DNA of 64,000 nt from Candidatus Pantoea formicae (GCF_011752625.1 NZ_VWXD01000003.1:771961-835960), one strand, 5' to 3'. Shown: positions 35,431-45,244, counted from the stretch's first letter. The notes: generated by a model from the letters alone, not told the origin. Numbers and translations are program-made.

Positions 35431-36192
35431 TTAAGCCAGCACCGATGAAACCAGCAGTTGCGTGTAGGGATGGTGCGGATCGTCCAGCACCCGGTCGGTC
35501 AGACCGCTCTCCACCACCTTGCCCTGCTTCATCACCAGTAGCCGATGCGCCAACAAGCGCGCCACGCCGAGATCGTGGGTGACGATCACCACCGCCAGAT
35601 TGAGCTCGCGCACCAGAGTACGCAGCAGGTCCAGCAGTCGCGCCTGTACTGACACATCCAACCCGCCGGTTGGCTCATCCATAAACACCAGCGTGGGTTG
35701 CGTCACCAGGTTGCGTGCAATCTGTAAACGCTGCTGCATACCGCCGGAGAAGGTGGTCGGTAAATCGTCAATACGGTTGGCGGGGATCTCAACGTCCTGC
35801 AACCAGCGCATCGCCTCTTTACGGATATCGCCGTAATGACGTTGGCCCACGGCCATCAAGCGCTCACCAATGTTGCCGCCTGCGGTGACCTGCGGGCGCA
35901 AACCATCCAGCGGATGCTGATGCACTACGCCCCACTCGGTACGCAACAGGCGGCGGCGGTCGCTCTCACTCAGTTGATAAAGATCCTGAGCACGATAAAG
36001 AATATTGCCCTGCTGCGGCGCTAAGCGTGCTGACAGGCTGCGCAACAAGGTGGTTTTGCCGGAACCGGACTCCCCCACAATGCCCAATACTTCACCGGGA
36101 TAGAGTTCAAAGCTCACGTCTTCAAAACCTTTACCTGGCGCATATAGATGTGTCAGGTTGTTGACCGCAAGCAGCGGCTGTTCACTGTGCAT
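35431..36192 (-). CDS. phnK: PhnK: C-P lyase complex ABC-type ATPase subunit
   Basis: A 253-residue ABC-type protein with Walker A GESGSGKTT, signature FSGGMQQRLQIARN and Walker B LVFMDEPTGGLD. The start (MHSEQPLLAVNNL) overlaps the phnJ end by 11 bp; a longer open frame upstream lies wholly inside phnJ and is rejected. It binds the PhnGHIJ core. Confidence 0.93.
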   Translation of the reverse strand: MHSEQPLLAVNNLTHLYAPGKGFEDVSFELYPGEVLGIVGESGSGKTTLLRSLSARLAPQQGNILYRAQDLYQLSESDRRRLLRTEWGVVHQHPLDGLRPQVTAGGNIGERLMAVGQRHYGDIRKEAMRWLQDVEIPANRIDDLPTTFSGGMQQRLQIARNLVTQPTLVFMDEPTGGLDVSVQARLLDLLRTLVRELNLAVVIVTHDLGVARLLAHRLLVMKQGKVVESGLTDRVLDDPHHPYTQLLVSSVLA

Positions 36193-37030
36193 GCTGTTGT
36201 TCCTGCTGCTGGTGGCAAAAATCGGTATCGGAGCAGACAAACATGCGCGTACCGGCATCATCCATTACCACCTCATCGAGGTAGCTGTGGCGCGAACCGC
36301 ACAGGGCACAGGGTTCATCCCAGCTTTGTACGGTGAACGGGTGATCGTCGAAATCGAGGCTTTCCACTTTGGTATAAGGCGGCAAGGCATAAATGCGTTT
36401 TTCACGCCCCGCGCCAAACAGCTGTAGCGCAGGCATCATGTGCATTTTCGGGTTATCGAATTTCGGAATCGGCGAAGGGTCCATCACGTAGCGATCGTTG
36501 ACCTTCACTGGATAGGCATAAGTGGTGGCGATATGGCCGTAGCGCGCGATATCTTCATACAGTTTCACTTGCATGATCCCGTACTCTTCCAGCGCATGCA
36601 TGGTGCGGGTTTCAGTCTCGCGCGGCTCGATGAAGCGCAGTGGCTCTGGGATTGGCACCTGGAAAATCAGCACCTGATCTTCCTGCAACGGCGTCTCCGG
36701 AATACGGTGACGCGTCTGGATCAGCGTGGCGTCTTTGGTGGCTTCAGTCGTCGCTGCGCCACTGACACGCTGGAAGAAGCGGCGGATCGATACGGCGTTA
36801 GTGGTGTCATCCGCGCCCTGGTCAATCACCTTCAGCACGTCGCTGCCACCGATGATGCTGGCGGTAATCTGGATCCCGCCGGTGCCCCAGCCGTAAGGCA
36901 TCGGCATTTCACGTCCGGCAAACGGCACCTGATAGCCTGGAATGGCGACGGCTTTGAGGATCGCGCGCCGAATGGTACGTTTGGTCTGCTCATCCAGATA
37001 GCCGTTGTTATAGCCGGTTAACTCACTCAT
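36182..37030 (-). CDS. phnJ: PhnJ: radical-SAM carbon-phosphorus lyase
   Basis: A 282-residue catalytic subunit that breaks the C-P bond of ribose 1-phosphonate 5-phosphate. The key residues sit at the same numbers as in E. coli PhnJ: glycyl-radical Gly32 in IPGYQVPF, and Cys241, Cys244, Cys266 and Cys272 in CALCGSRH and CSDTDFC for the iron-sulfur cluster. It overlaps phnI by 8 bp. Confidence 0.96.
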   Translation of the reverse strand: MSELTGYNNGYLDEQTKRTIRRAILKAVAIPGYQVPFAGREMPMPYGWGTGGIQITASIIGGSDVLKVIDQGADDTTNAVSIRRFFQRVSGAATTEATKDATLIQTRHRIPETPLQEDQVLIFQVPIPEPLRFIEPRETETRTMHALEEYGIMQVKLYEDIARYGHIATTYAYPVKVNDRYVMDPSPIPKFDNPKMHMMPALQLFGAGREKRIYALPPYTKVESLDFDDHPFTVQSWDEPCALCGSRHSYLDEVVMDDAGTRMFVCSDTDFCHQQQEQQHAQ

Positions 37031-38099
37031 CTTTCTGCTCCTGAACCTGTTCGCGCAGCCGCTTCAGCAACTCAAGCTCCGCCTGGAAATCGACGTAGTG
37101 CGGCAGTTTCAGATGCGAAACAAAGCCCGCCGCTTCCACATTGTCGGCATGCGACAGAACAAACTCTTCGTCCTGCGCCGGGCCGGCAATACGTTCGTTG
37201 TACTCCGGGGCTTGTAAGGCGCGATCTACCAGCGCCATCGCCATGGCTTTGCGCTCTGAACGGCCAAACACCAGGCCGTAACCGCGGGTGAAGTGCGGTG
37301 CACCCTCGGTTTGCGTGGTGAAGCCGTTAACCATTTCACATTCGGTCAGCAGGATTTCACCGATATCGATGTCGAAACCCAGCTCTTCCGGGCAGATCGA
37401 AACGCTGAGATAGCCGGTACGGATTTCGCCAGCAAACGGGTGGTTGCGGCCATATCCGCGCTGCGTGGAGTAGCCGAGCGCCAGCAAGAAACCTTCGTCG
37501 CCGCGCACCAGCTGTTGCAGGCGTGCCGCGCGCGTGGCGGGATAACCGGGTGGTTCGCGGGTGATATCGCAAGGCTCGCTGCCATCATCCTCTTCGCGCG
37601 CTGCCAGGCCCTCTCTGGTCATCATGCTGAACACATGCGGGCAATGCTCTGGCAGCGCCTGATCGTCACGCGGTGCCGACGGGGTTTCACCGTTAGCCAG
37701 CAGCGTGAAGTCGAGCAGTCGATGGCTGTAATCGTAGGTGGGACCAAGTACCTGACCACCCGGCAAATCTTTGTACACCGCCGAGATACGGCGTTCGAGG
37801 CGCATCTCATCGGTTTCCAGCGCCAGACTGTCGGCCAAACGTGGCAAGGTAGTGCGATAGGCGCGTAGCAGGAAAATGGCTTCGACCAGGTCGCCACTGG
37901 CTTGTTTAATCGCCAAGGCCGCTAATTGTGGATCGTAGATACCGCCTTCGGTCATCACCCGGTCAACCGCTAATCCGAGTTGCTGAGCCACCTGATCGCA
38001 GCCCAGTTCAGCCACCTTACGGTCGCCACGGCGCAAATCGGTCTGTAGCTCATGGGCGCTGGCTATCGCCTTTTCGCCCCCTTTAACCGCAACGTACAT
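37023..38099 (-). CDS. phnI: PhnI: C-P lyase core subunit (nucleosidase/transferase)
   Basis: A 358-residue subunit that, with PhnG, H and L, attaches the phosphonate to the ribose of ATP with loss of adenine. The N-terminus MYVAVKGGEKAI matches E. coli PhnI, so the ATG at 38099 is used; it shares one base with the phnH stop (TGATG). Two upstream codons (GTG, CTG) are also open. Confidence 0.95.
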   Translation of the reverse strand: MYVAVKGGEKAIASAHELQTDLRRGDRKVAELGCDQVAQQLGLAVDRVMTEGGIYDPQLAALAIKQASGDLVEAIFLLRAYRTTLPRLADSLALETDEMRLERRISAVYKDLPGGQVLGPTYDYSHRLLDFTLLANGETPSAPRDDQALPEHCPHVFSMMTREGLAAREEDDGSEPCDITREPPGYPATRAARLQQLVRGDEGFLLALGYSTQRGYGRNHPFAGEIRTGYLSVSICPEELGFDIDIGEILLTECEMVNGFTTQTEGAPHFTRGYGLVFGRSERKAMAMALVDRALQAPEYNERIAGPAQDEEFVLSHADNVEAAGFVSHLKLPHYVDFQAELELLKRLREQVQEQKDE

Positions 38100-38674
38100 C
38101 AGCACACCTCCACGTCAGTGGTGCGAGGTAGTGCCATCATCGCTTCACCGCAGGTGAAAATCAGATCCACGCCCAGTGGGAACGGATGTGGACGCTCGCG
38201 CAGATAGGTCAGAATCGCTTCCGGAAGCTGCGGGGCAATAGCACGAGATTCACGCAGGCCAGGACCGGAAAGGCGCAGGGTTAACCCCCCATTTAAAGCC
38301 GGCACTTCAATGATGAGCGTGGTGCTTTTTTCCGGTGACATATTGTCACCCGGCGCAAACAGCGCAGGATCCGGGTTCGAAGCAGCATGGGTTAAAGCAA
38401 ACGGCGCATGGCGCTCTTCAACAATGGGTACGCCCGTATGGAAACGCAGGTTGTTACGCACGGTCTCGCTGTCTACGCGACTATCCAGCCACAACGCACT
38501 CTCCTGATCGACCAACGTCAGCAATACTGCAGTGGCAGCCGGTGACAGATCGCCCCACCCCTGCTCCAAAGGTAATGAAACCATCACACCCGGCTCGCTC
38601 ATGGCTTTAAGAATGCGGCGGAAGGCACGCTGTGAATCGGCAACCGGATGGTTAAAACTGGCCAGTAATGTCAT
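38099..38674 (-). CDS. phnH: PhnH: C-P lyase core subunit
   Basis: A 191-residue subunit of the PhnGHIJ core. Typical segments are FRRILKAMSEPGVMVSLP near the N-terminus and GVDLIFTCGEAMMALPRTT near the C-terminus. Overlaps phnG and phnI by one base each. Confidence 0.94.
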   Translation of the reverse strand: MTLLASFNHPVADSQRAFRRILKAMSEPGVMVSLPLEQGWGDLSPAATAVLLTLVDQESALWLDSRVDSETVRNNLRFHTGVPIVEERHAPFALTHAASNPDPALFAPGDNMSPEKSTTLIIEVPALNGGLTLRLSGPGLRESRAIAPQLPEAILTYLRERPHPFPLGVDLIFTCGEAMMALPRTTDVEVC

Positions 38675-39120
38675 TAGTTATCTCCGCGAACCAGCGTAAA
38701 GAAATCAACTTTAGAACTGGCGATTTCACGCGCGCGCAGCTGACGCTGTTCTTCGCGCAGTGCTGCCAGTGGGGCAATCAATTTTTCTTGCAACAGCGCG
38801 TGGGTTTCCGGCTGTTGCAGCAGCGCATCAATCAATGCGCAGCGTTCGGCATGGGCCTTATCACGGCCTAATACGTAACTAAACCCGAGGGTGCCGTCGT
38901 GCAGTTTCACCACCGCGCGTGTGACCGTGGCATCGCCCATCACAAAGCGTTTACCGCTGCCCCCCATACGCGCTTGCAGGCGCGTTAACCCCGTTTCGGC
39001 TGGACGGACACGCTCAAAATCGGCGTTGAGATGCAGCGTCTGCCAGTGCGCATCGAGCTGGCTGGCTTCACTGTGCGCCAGCACCGAGAGCCAATGCTGG
39101 CGGGCTGTTTGCTGTTTCAT
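38674..39120 (-). CDS. phnG: PhnG: C-P lyase core subunit
   Basis: A 148-residue subunit. Recognisable by ARQHWLSVLAHS at the start, MVRARMGGSGK-like LQARMGGSGKRFVMGDATVTR in the middle (short form MGGSGKRFVMGD) and RDKAHAERCALIDALLQ. It overlaps phnF by 4 bp and phnH by 1 bp, indicating tight coupling. Confidence 0.94.
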   Translation of the reverse strand: MKQQTARQHWLSVLAHSEASQLDAHWQTLHLNADFERVRPAETGLTRLQARMGGSGKRFVMGDATVTRAVVKLHDGTLGFSYVLGRDKAHAERCALIDALLQQPETHALLQEKLIAPLAALREEQRQLRAREIASSKVDFFTLVRGDN

Positions 39121-39833
39121 TCATGCTCCAGAGTCAGTTCAATCATGTCGCCACGCGTCAGGCTGACGGAGTATTCCGCTACCAGAACGTCGCGGTGTTT
39201 ATTCAACGTGCGGACACACAGCAGCGGCGACTGCAGGGCAATCTCCAGCTGTTTACACTCTTTCGCCTGTGCGCGGCGGGTGCTGATACGGGTTTGCGAA
39301 CGGGTTAAATCCAGCCCCAAGTGCTGCTGCATAAAGTCGTGCAGCGAGCCGTTCTGAAACTGCTGCAGTGTTGGCCACCAGCTCAATTCAGGCAGAAAGT
39401 GGTTAATCACACACACCGGTACGCCATTGACACGGCGCAGAGTGCGCAGATGAATCACGTTGTCGCCTTCATTGATGGCCAAGGCGCTGGCCACATCGCT
39501 GCTGGCCGGACGCAGCACCGCCAGCAGACGCTCACTGGTGGGATGGCTGCCCTGCTCCAGCAGGTTCTGGCTGAAGCGCGCCTGGGCATGCAGTGGGTAA
39601 TCATAGGGACGCATCAATACCAGGATGCCCACACCATGACGACGTTGCAGCAAACCTTTATTGACCAACTCATCTACCGCACGGCGCAGCGTGTGACGGT
39701 TCACTTCATAGTGATCGGCCAGCTGTTGTTCGGAAGGCAGATAGTCACCACAGCGATAGCGCTCTTGCAGTGCCTGCTCCAGTTGGGCGGCGACCGCCTG
39801 ATACACAGTGGTCGGATGTCTGGATATCTCCAT
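39117..39833 (-). CDS. phnF: PhnF: GntR-family transcriptional regulator of the phn operon
   Basis: A 238-residue regulator with an N-terminal winged helix (LPSEQQLADHYEVNRHTLRRAVDELVNKGLLQRR in parts, about residues 33-70) and a C-terminal UTRA ligand domain (NVIHLRTLRRVNGVPVCVINH). The ATG at 39833 is preferred over the TTG at 39842; GAGG lies upstream. First gene of phnFGHIJKLMNP. Confidence 0.92.
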   Translation of the reverse strand: MEISRHPTTVYQAVAAQLEQALQERYRCGDYLPSEQQLADHYEVNRHTLRRAVDELVNKGLLQRRHGVGILVLMRPYDYPLHAQARFSQNLLEQGSHPTSERLLAVLRPASSDVASALAINEGDNVIHLRTLRRVNGVPVCVINHFLPELSWWPTLQQFQNGSLHDFMQQHLGLDLTRSQTRISTRRAQAKECKQLEIALQSPLLCVRTLNKHRDVLVAEYSVSLTRGDMIELTLEHE

Positions 39834-40144
39834 CACGCTCAATACCTCATTCGCTTCAGGTTGAGGAACGCAGCGAAGGTGGCTGCGGGATGGCGACTAC
39901 AGTGCGCGAGCCAGATGACAGCGCCGTGACGACTCAATGACGCGGGGATGAATTTGCTTTAGGGCAGCAGAATTGAAGCGAAACGGCTGCTGTTTTAATA
40001 AAAAATTTTTAACTGTAACCTTTGTGACAATGTTCAAAAAATTATCACTTATTTTCACCGCTTTATCCCTTCCCTTACAGGATGCAGCTTGCGTAAAGTC
40101 TGCTAACGTTATTAATGAGCCCTCCTTGTCACGCGAACTCTAAA
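39834..40144. other. Divergent promoter region between phnF and the GGDEF/EAL gene
   Basis: A 311-bp non-coding region with a markedly AT-rich centre (39990-40070). It should carry the phnF promoter and that of the GGDEF/EAL gene. A single good PhoB half-site (TTGTCAC on the minus strand, about 40030-40024) is present, but its 11-bp neighbour GTTACAG is poor. No terminator or RNA gene seen. Confidence 0.4.
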
Positions 40145-42310
40145 ATGATTAATACAATCAAACTGTCAGATGGATTCAGACGTAATTTTGTTCGGGAAGT
40201 GATTTTGCCGCTGGTGGCGATTTTGGCGTTAACCTTTGCCGGAGCGGGCGTTGGCCTGTTCTGGGGCACCTCTTTGAGCAATGAACAGGCACGCGATCAA
40301 CAGCAACGCATGATCGAAGCCTCCTTTGCGCAGAGTCTGAGTGAGCATCTACGCCAACTGCGCAGCCTGACGCGTTGGTCTCCGCTCGCTCAACAACTCG
40401 CTTCACCGACCCCAGACTTCAACTGGCTGGATCAAAATGTCGGTAACTGGCTCTATGACATGTTCGATCACCAGTTGATCATGCTGTTGGATCGTGACAA
40501 CCAACCGCTGGCAGTATGGCGTAACGGTCAGCGGGTCTCTGGTGAGAACATTGGTCACTATTTGCAGGACATGACCAACAGTCCACTGGTGAGAAGCAGC
40601 GATGAAGTGGCAGGCCCGTCCGACCGTGCTGATTTTGTGCGCATAGGACAGCGCGCGGCGGCGCTGGCGGTGGGGGATATCAGCAGCACAGCCGAAGCCG
40701 GACGCTACCGACTGGTAAGCATTAAATTCCTCGATGACGGCTATTTACGTAATCTGGCGGATCGCAGTCAGCTGCAACAACTGCATTTTAGCGACGGTGC
40801 GCCGCAGCCCGGCAAAGATGCGCTTTACCAGCTCAACTCTCAGCAAGGCGATGCTGTGGGTTATCTGAGTTGGCAACCGGATAAACCCGGTGCGCAGATG
40901 CTGCGCATGCTGGGCCCTTCAACGCTGCTGTCCGTGGTGCTAATTACGTTGCTCTGTCTGTTTATGGTGCGTCGAATCTGGACATCATCGCTTAATTTGT
41001 CGCAATCACTGTTGAAGCTGGGCGCCAGCGAAGCTCAGGCGCAGCATCTGGCCTTTCATGATGTGCTGACGGGCCTGCCGAATCGTGCCTTGGTGGAAGA
41101 TCGCTTAACGCAAGCGCTGGCCGCCTCTGTCCGACACGATCAGCGTGTGGCGCTGCTGTTGTTGGATCTCGACCGATTTAAGAATATCAACGACACCTAC
41201 GGTCATCATGCTGGGGATGAGTTAATTATTGAGGTCGCACGCCGTCTCACTCACATTTTGCGCTTGAGCGACACCGTGGGCCGTATAGGCGGCGATGAGT
41301 TTATTGTAGTCATGCCCGAAGTGGATAACATCGGCCAAGTGCAAGCACTGGCAAAGCGTATCATCAGTGTGCTAAGTGAGCCTTATGAATTGCAAGGCAG
41401 TGAAGTTTGGGTGGGCGTGAGTGTCGGTCTTGCACTGGCACCGAAAGATGGCATTGATCGCCTGGAATTAATGCGTAAAGCCGATATTGCGTTGTACGAA
41501 GCGAAAAACAGCGGACGGGGTCAGTATCGTCAATTTGAGAAAGTGATGGACGAGTCCCTGCGCACCCGGCAACAGATGGCGACCGATCTGCGTCAGGCGC
41601 TGGTGAATTTTACCGGGTTAGCCGTGTGGTATCAGCCGTTGATGGAAATCAGCGGGCAGCGGGTGGTGGGGCTGGAAGCCCTGCTACGTTGGCAGCATCC
41701 GGTGCGCGGGGAGGTTTCACCCGGTGATTTTATCGCTATTGCTGAAGAAACCGGAATGATCATTCCCCTGGGGGAATGGGTATTACGAGAAGCCTGCAAA
41801 ACCTCGCTGAAACTGCCGCAGGTCATTGTCGCCGTGAATGTCTCCCCGGTGCAGTTCCGTGCCAGCGGCTTTGTGGAGCGTATTATCGAGATAGTGCGCG
41901 AAGAAGGCGCCAATCCGCACCATATGGAACTGGAGATCACTGAAGGCGTGCTGATTGAAGATGAACACGAAGCGCGTAACAGCATTATCGCATTGCGCGA
42001 AGCGGGTTTCCGCATCGCTCTGGATGATTTTGGCACCGGCTACTCCAGCCTGAATTACCTGAGCACCTTCCCGGTGGATAAAATCAAAATTGATCGCTCC
42101 TTTACGCAGTCACTCGGTGTGGCGCAGAACTCCACCGCGATTGTCGAATCAGTAGTGCGTCTCGGCCACGCCATGGGGTTGACCGTGACGGCCGAAGGTG
42201 TAGAAACGGAGGGGCAGAAAAATGCCCTTGCCGATGCAGGCTGCAATCAACTGCAAGGGTATCTCTTCAGCCAGGCAGTGCCCTTTGAAGAGATTAAGAA
42301 GATGGTATAA
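40145..42310 (+). CDS. Membrane-bound GGDEF/EAL cyclic-di-GMP enzyme with CHASE4-like sensor
   Basis: A 721-residue inner-membrane protein. TM1 is about residues 18-42, a periplasmic CHASE4-like domain about 43-265, TM2 about 268-290. The GGDEF domain has RIGGDEFIVVM (about 381) with LLDLDRFKNINDTYGH before it. The EAL domain keeps LEALLRW, AVNVSPVQF, LEITEGVL, LDDFGTGYSSLNYL, DKIKIDRSF and AEGVET, so both synthase and phosphodiesterase sites look intact; net activity cannot be predicted. Start uncertain: ATG 40145 is chosen, ATG 40115 is possible, and neither has a strong ribosome site. Divergent from phnF. Confidence 0.88.
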   Translation: MINTIKLSDGFRRNFVREVILPLVAILALTFAGAGVGLFWGTSLSNEQARDQQQRMIEASFAQSLSEHLRQLRSLTRWSPLAQQLASPTPDFNWLDQNVGNWLYDMFDHQLIMLLDRDNQPLAVWRNGQRVSGENIGHYLQDMTNSPLVRSSDEVAGPSDRADFVRIGQRAAALAVGDISSTAEAGRYRLVSIKFLDDGYLRNLADRSQLQQLHFSDGAPQPGKDALYQLNSQQGDAVGYLSWQPDKPGAQMLRMLGPSTLLSVVLITLLCLFMVRRIWTSSLNLSQSLLKLGASEAQAQHLAFHDVLTGLPNRALVEDRLTQALAASVRHDQRVALLLLDLDRFKNINDTYGHHAGDELIIEVARRLTHILRLSDTVGRIGGDEFIVVMPEVDNIGQVQALAKRIISVLSEPYELQGSEVWVGVSVGLALAPKDGIDRLELMRKADIALYEAKNSGRGQYRQFEKVMDESLRTRQQMATDLRQALVNFTGLAVWYQPLMEISGQRVVGLEALLRWQHPVRGEVSPGDFIAIAEETGMIIPLGEWVLREACKTSLKLPQVIVAVNVSPVQFRASGFVERIIEIVREEGANPHHMELEITEGVLIEDEHEARNSIIALREAGFRIALDDFGTGYSSLNYLSTFPVDKIKIDRSFTQSLGVAQNSTAIVESVVRLGHAMGLTVTAEGVETEGQKNALADAGCNQLQGYLFSQAVPFEEIKKMV

Positions 42311-42319
42311 GCGCCTCGG

Positions 42320-42343
42320 CAGGGCGCCAGACATGGCGCCCTG
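42320..42343. terminator. Stem-loop between the convergent GGDEF/EAL and SDR genes
   Basis: A perfect 9-bp stem CAGGGCGCC / GGCGCCCTG with loop AGACAT, in the 40-bp gap between two convergent genes. No T-run on either side, so it may be a weak terminator or mRNA end protector. Confidence 0.5.
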
Positions 42344-42350
42344 GGACAGG

Positions 42351-43193
42351 TTAAGACGGGAAATCGGTATCAATGGATGTCTGCTTCCAGGCTTCGATCT
42401 GCGCTAAGCGCTCTTTTAGCTTGTTGGTCACCGCGTCATATCCCCATGCTCCCATCACTAAATGGCGCGGGGGATTGTCATGTTCGGTGATGGCAATCAT
42501 CGCGGTGGCAGCCCGTGCCGGATCACCGGCTTGAGTGCCACTGTATTCGGACGTGGCTTTCATGCGTGCGGCGGCGGTATCGGCATACTCTGGCAACGTG
42601 CTTGGCGTCTGGTGCAGCGAGCGTCCAGCCCAGTCAGTGCGGAACGGGCCGGGTTCAACGCAAGTGACATGAATACCCAATGGCGCGGCCTCGAGTGCCA
42701 GTGAATCAGACCATCCTTCGACTGCATGTTTGCTGGCGGAGTAATAACCCGAACTGGCGAAACCAATAAAACCGGCCACTGAAGTGATGTTGATAACGTG
42801 TCCACGTCGCTGTTTACGCATCGCAGGCAGTACCGCACGAGTTAAAGCAAACAAGCCAAACACGTTGGCATCAAATTGAGCGCGGATCTCTTTTTCATCG
42901 CCCTCCTCTACTGAACTCTGATAACCGTAACCCGCATTATTTACCAGCACATCGACGGTGCCGAACGCCTCAAGTGCAGCCTTGACGGCTTGATCAATGC
43001 TGCCCTGGTCGGTGACATCCAGCGCCACGGCCAATGCGTTATCATGTCCGCTCACCAGATCTTGCACTTTCGCGGGGTCGCGTGCCGTGACCACGGTTTT
43101 GAAGCCGCGCGCGATGGTTTGTTGCGCCAGTTCACGACCGAAGCCGGTAGAACAACCCGAAATAAACCACACGGGTGTATTTGCTGAAGCCAT
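42351..43193 (-). CDS. Short-chain dehydrogenase/reductase
   Basis: A 280-residue NAD(P)-dependent SDR. The cofactor motif ISGCSTGFGREL spans residues 11-22, NNAGYGY about 85-91, and the catalytic set is Ser138 (NITSVAG), Tyr151 and Lys155 (YYSASKHAVEG). The PGPFRTDW segment follows. The 16-beta-hydroxysteroid-dehydrogenase-like branch of classical SDRs is the best fit, but the substrate is unknown. No operon partner: it is convergent with the GGDEF/EAL gene and separated from hyuB by 85 bp. Confidence 0.85.
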   Translation of the reverse strand: MASANTPVWFISGCSTGFGRELAQQTIARGFKTVVTARDPAKVQDLVSGHDNALAVALDVTDQGSIDQAVKAALEAFGTVDVLVNNAGYGYQSSVEEGDEKEIRAQFDANVFGLFALTRAVLPAMRKQRRGHVINITSVAGFIGFASSGYYSASKHAVEGWSDSLALEAAPLGIHVTCVEPGPFRTDWAGRSLHQTPSTLPEYADTAAARMKATSEYSGTQAGDPARAATAMIAITEHDNPPRHLVMGAWGYDAVTNKLKERLAQIEAWKQTSIDTDFPS

Positions 43194-43278
43194 AGTGACG
43201 TCCCCTTAAATGCGCCCGATGAACCGCCACCGGGCAAGGTCAATAACTATGGCAAAGCACCACAACCACGATTAGCGC

Positions 43279-45243
43279 TTAGTGCGACTGATTCATCATC
43301 GCAGGATAACGCTGCTGTAACGCCTGGAAAATCTCTGCCATGGGACGTTCGCTATCCACCTCCACCGCGGTAAACACCTGCTGCTTGAGGAAGTGTCGCC
43401 AACTGATCGGTGCATCAGCCAGAAAAGTCGTGAGCAACTGGTAACGCGCTGGCGTCCACACCCGCTCAAATGCCGACCGTGCTGGGCCGTGATCAAAATG
43501 CTGTGTCGCACGCGTGCGCATCTCTGCCCGCAATCGGGCGGTGGCAGCCTGATCAACCTCACCGTCCACCATCGCGACGCCGTAACGCTCACGGGCGACC
43601 TGCGGGGAAACAAATCCACAGCGCACATCTTGCAGCACGGCGGCCATATCGCGCTCCACGGGAAGGCCGTAACCGCCAGCACCCGGCCCGCGCACTTCAA
43701 CGATATCGCCCGGCTGGCAACGAATCACGTCAGTGTTGCCATGCTCGATCGCCACCCCATCCCGTAGCGTGCGGAAGTGAGACAAAGCCCCCGACTCCCC
43801 GCCCAATACTCCCGCTGAAGCGAACACTGAACGGTTGCGGTTGCGCGCCGTCACCGTGGTATTGGGTGCAAAGACCTCAAACGCCATTTCGGTGGCTAGA
43901 CCACCACGATAACGTCCCGCACCCGCGCTGTCGGCCGCTAAACCGTAACGATGGAAATGAATCGGCACTTCCGCTTCATTGATCTCAATCGGTGTATTTT
44001 TCAGGAAGGCTGACAGTCCTCCCGAACCATCAGGACCATCGTGTCGTGGCGTGCCACCCGCACCGCCGCCCACCGGGCCAAGCGATGCCACCACGCTGCG
44101 ATTCTGGCTGTCGCTGGTGCGAATGTTCATGATGGAGTTGCCGCCCGGTGAGTTAGCGGGCAAGCGATCAGGTAATGCCTGAGAAAACACGCCAATCGTG
44201 GCAATCTGCGACAAGGCACAGGTTAACGAACGCATACCCACCGCAGCTGGGGCTTCACAGTTCATTACTGTGCCTGGAGGCAAGATGGCACGCGTAGGTC
44301 GCAGCGTGCCCGCGTTAAGCAGCAGATTGCGGTCCAGCGTCGAAAGAACATAGGTTACCCCCACCAGCGCAAGTGGGTGCCGTTCACGCCCACCGGTTGG
44401 CATGTTCAGTGATGACGCTAATTGCGGATCGCTGCCAGTGTAATCCAGTTCCAGCGTGTCGCCAGTGATACGCAGCGTGATCGCTACGCGGCATGGAAAG
44501 CCACCTTCGCCATCTTCATCGGCAAAGTCGGCATAGAAATACTCCCCATCCGGGATAGTGGCGATGATGCTCCGCGCTTGCGCTTCGGCATAATCAAGAA
44601 TGCCCTCAATGCCCTGCAGGAAATCATCAATACCAAAGCGCGCAATAATGTCATGGATCTTGCGCTCGCCCACATTCACCGACGCAATTTGCGCTTTGAA
44701 ATCGCCCCAGTTTTGATCCGGCACGCGCACGTTCAGGCGCATAATGCTGGCCACTTCTTCATTCAGCTCACCGTTACGCACAATTTTTAGCGGCGGAATA
44801 CGTATCCCTTCCTGCACGATGTCGGTTAGCGAGCGCGACAGCGAAGCCGGTACCGCACCGCCCACGTCGGTGTTGTGAATGTGACCGACCACAAAGCATA
44901 CGATCTCGCCGGCGTGAAACACCGGCTTCCAGATATGAATATCCGGCGAGTGCGTTGCCACGTTACCCGCGTAGGAGTCGTTGGTGATGCAGATATCACC
45001 TTCCTCATAGCTATCGATGAATGCCAGTACCGGGCCGTAATCGATGCCGCTGTACCAAGGGGCGCCAAAGCTGCGCGGCGAGGCGAACGCCATGCCGTCA
45101 CGGCTGACAATTTGGCAAGAGAAATCCTCCGTCTCTTTCACAAACGTCGAGTGCGCGGTGCGCATCAGGGTAAACGCCATGGCATCCGCGGCGGCGGCAC
45201 AATAGTTAGCCAGAATTTGCAGGTTACGTCCGTCAATTGCCAT
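43279..45243 (-). CDS. Hydantoinase B/oxoprolinase family protein (N-methylhydantoinase beta-type)
   Basis: A 654-residue subunit of the HyuB family. Typical motifs: MRTAHSTFVKETEDFSC in part (RTAHSTFVKE), DICITNDSYAGNVATHSPD, VGHIHNTDVGG, SLTDIVQEGIRIPP, NSPGGNSIMNIRTS-like NSPGGNSIMN and GGAGGTPRHDGPDG. With HyuA it hydrolyses hydantoin-like or 5-oxoproline-like rings in an ATP-dependent way. The ATG starts one base after the hyuA stop, with GGAGG 10 bp upstream. Last gene of the amine/amide catabolic island. Confidence 0.9.
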   Translation of the reverse strand: MAIDGRNLQILANYCAAAADAMAFTLMRTAHSTFVKETEDFSCQIVSRDGMAFASPRSFGAPWYSGIDYGPVLAFIDSYEEGDICITNDSYAGNVATHSPDIHIWKPVFHAGEIVCFVVGHIHNTDVGGAVPASLSRSLTDIVQEGIRIPPLKIVRNGELNEEVASIMRLNVRVPDQNWGDFKAQIASVNVGERKIHDIIARFGIDDFLQGIEGILDYAEAQARSIIATIPDGEYFYADFADEDGEGGFPCRVAITLRITGDTLELDYTGSDPQLASSLNMPTGGRERHPLALVGVTYVLSTLDRNLLLNAGTLRPTRAILPPGTVMNCEAPAAVGMRSLTCALSQIATIGVFSQALPDRLPANSPGGNSIMNIRTSDSQNRSVVASLGPVGGGAGGTPRHDGPDGSGGLSAFLKNTPIEINEAEVPIHFHRYGLAADSAGAGRYRGGLATEMAFEVFAPNTTVTARNRNRSVFASAGVLGGESGALSHFRTLRDGVAIEHGNTDVIRCQPGDIVEVRGPGAGGYGLPVERDMAAVLQDVRCGFVSPQVARERYGVAMVDGEVDQAATARLRAEMRTRATQHFDHGPARSAFERVWTPARYQLLTTFLADAPISWRHFLKQQVFTAVEVDSERPMAEIFQALQQRYPAMMNQSH

Positions 45244-45244
45244 G

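Noticed and set aside
40013..40030. Pho box upstream of phnF or the GGDEF/EAL gene
   Set aside because: Only one good half-site (TTGTCAC on the minus strand); the adjacent 11-bp unit does not match, so it is not called as a feature.
43194..43278. Terminator after hyuB
   Set aside because: The best stem (GCCCG/CGGGC) is only 5-6 bp with a large loop and no T-tract.
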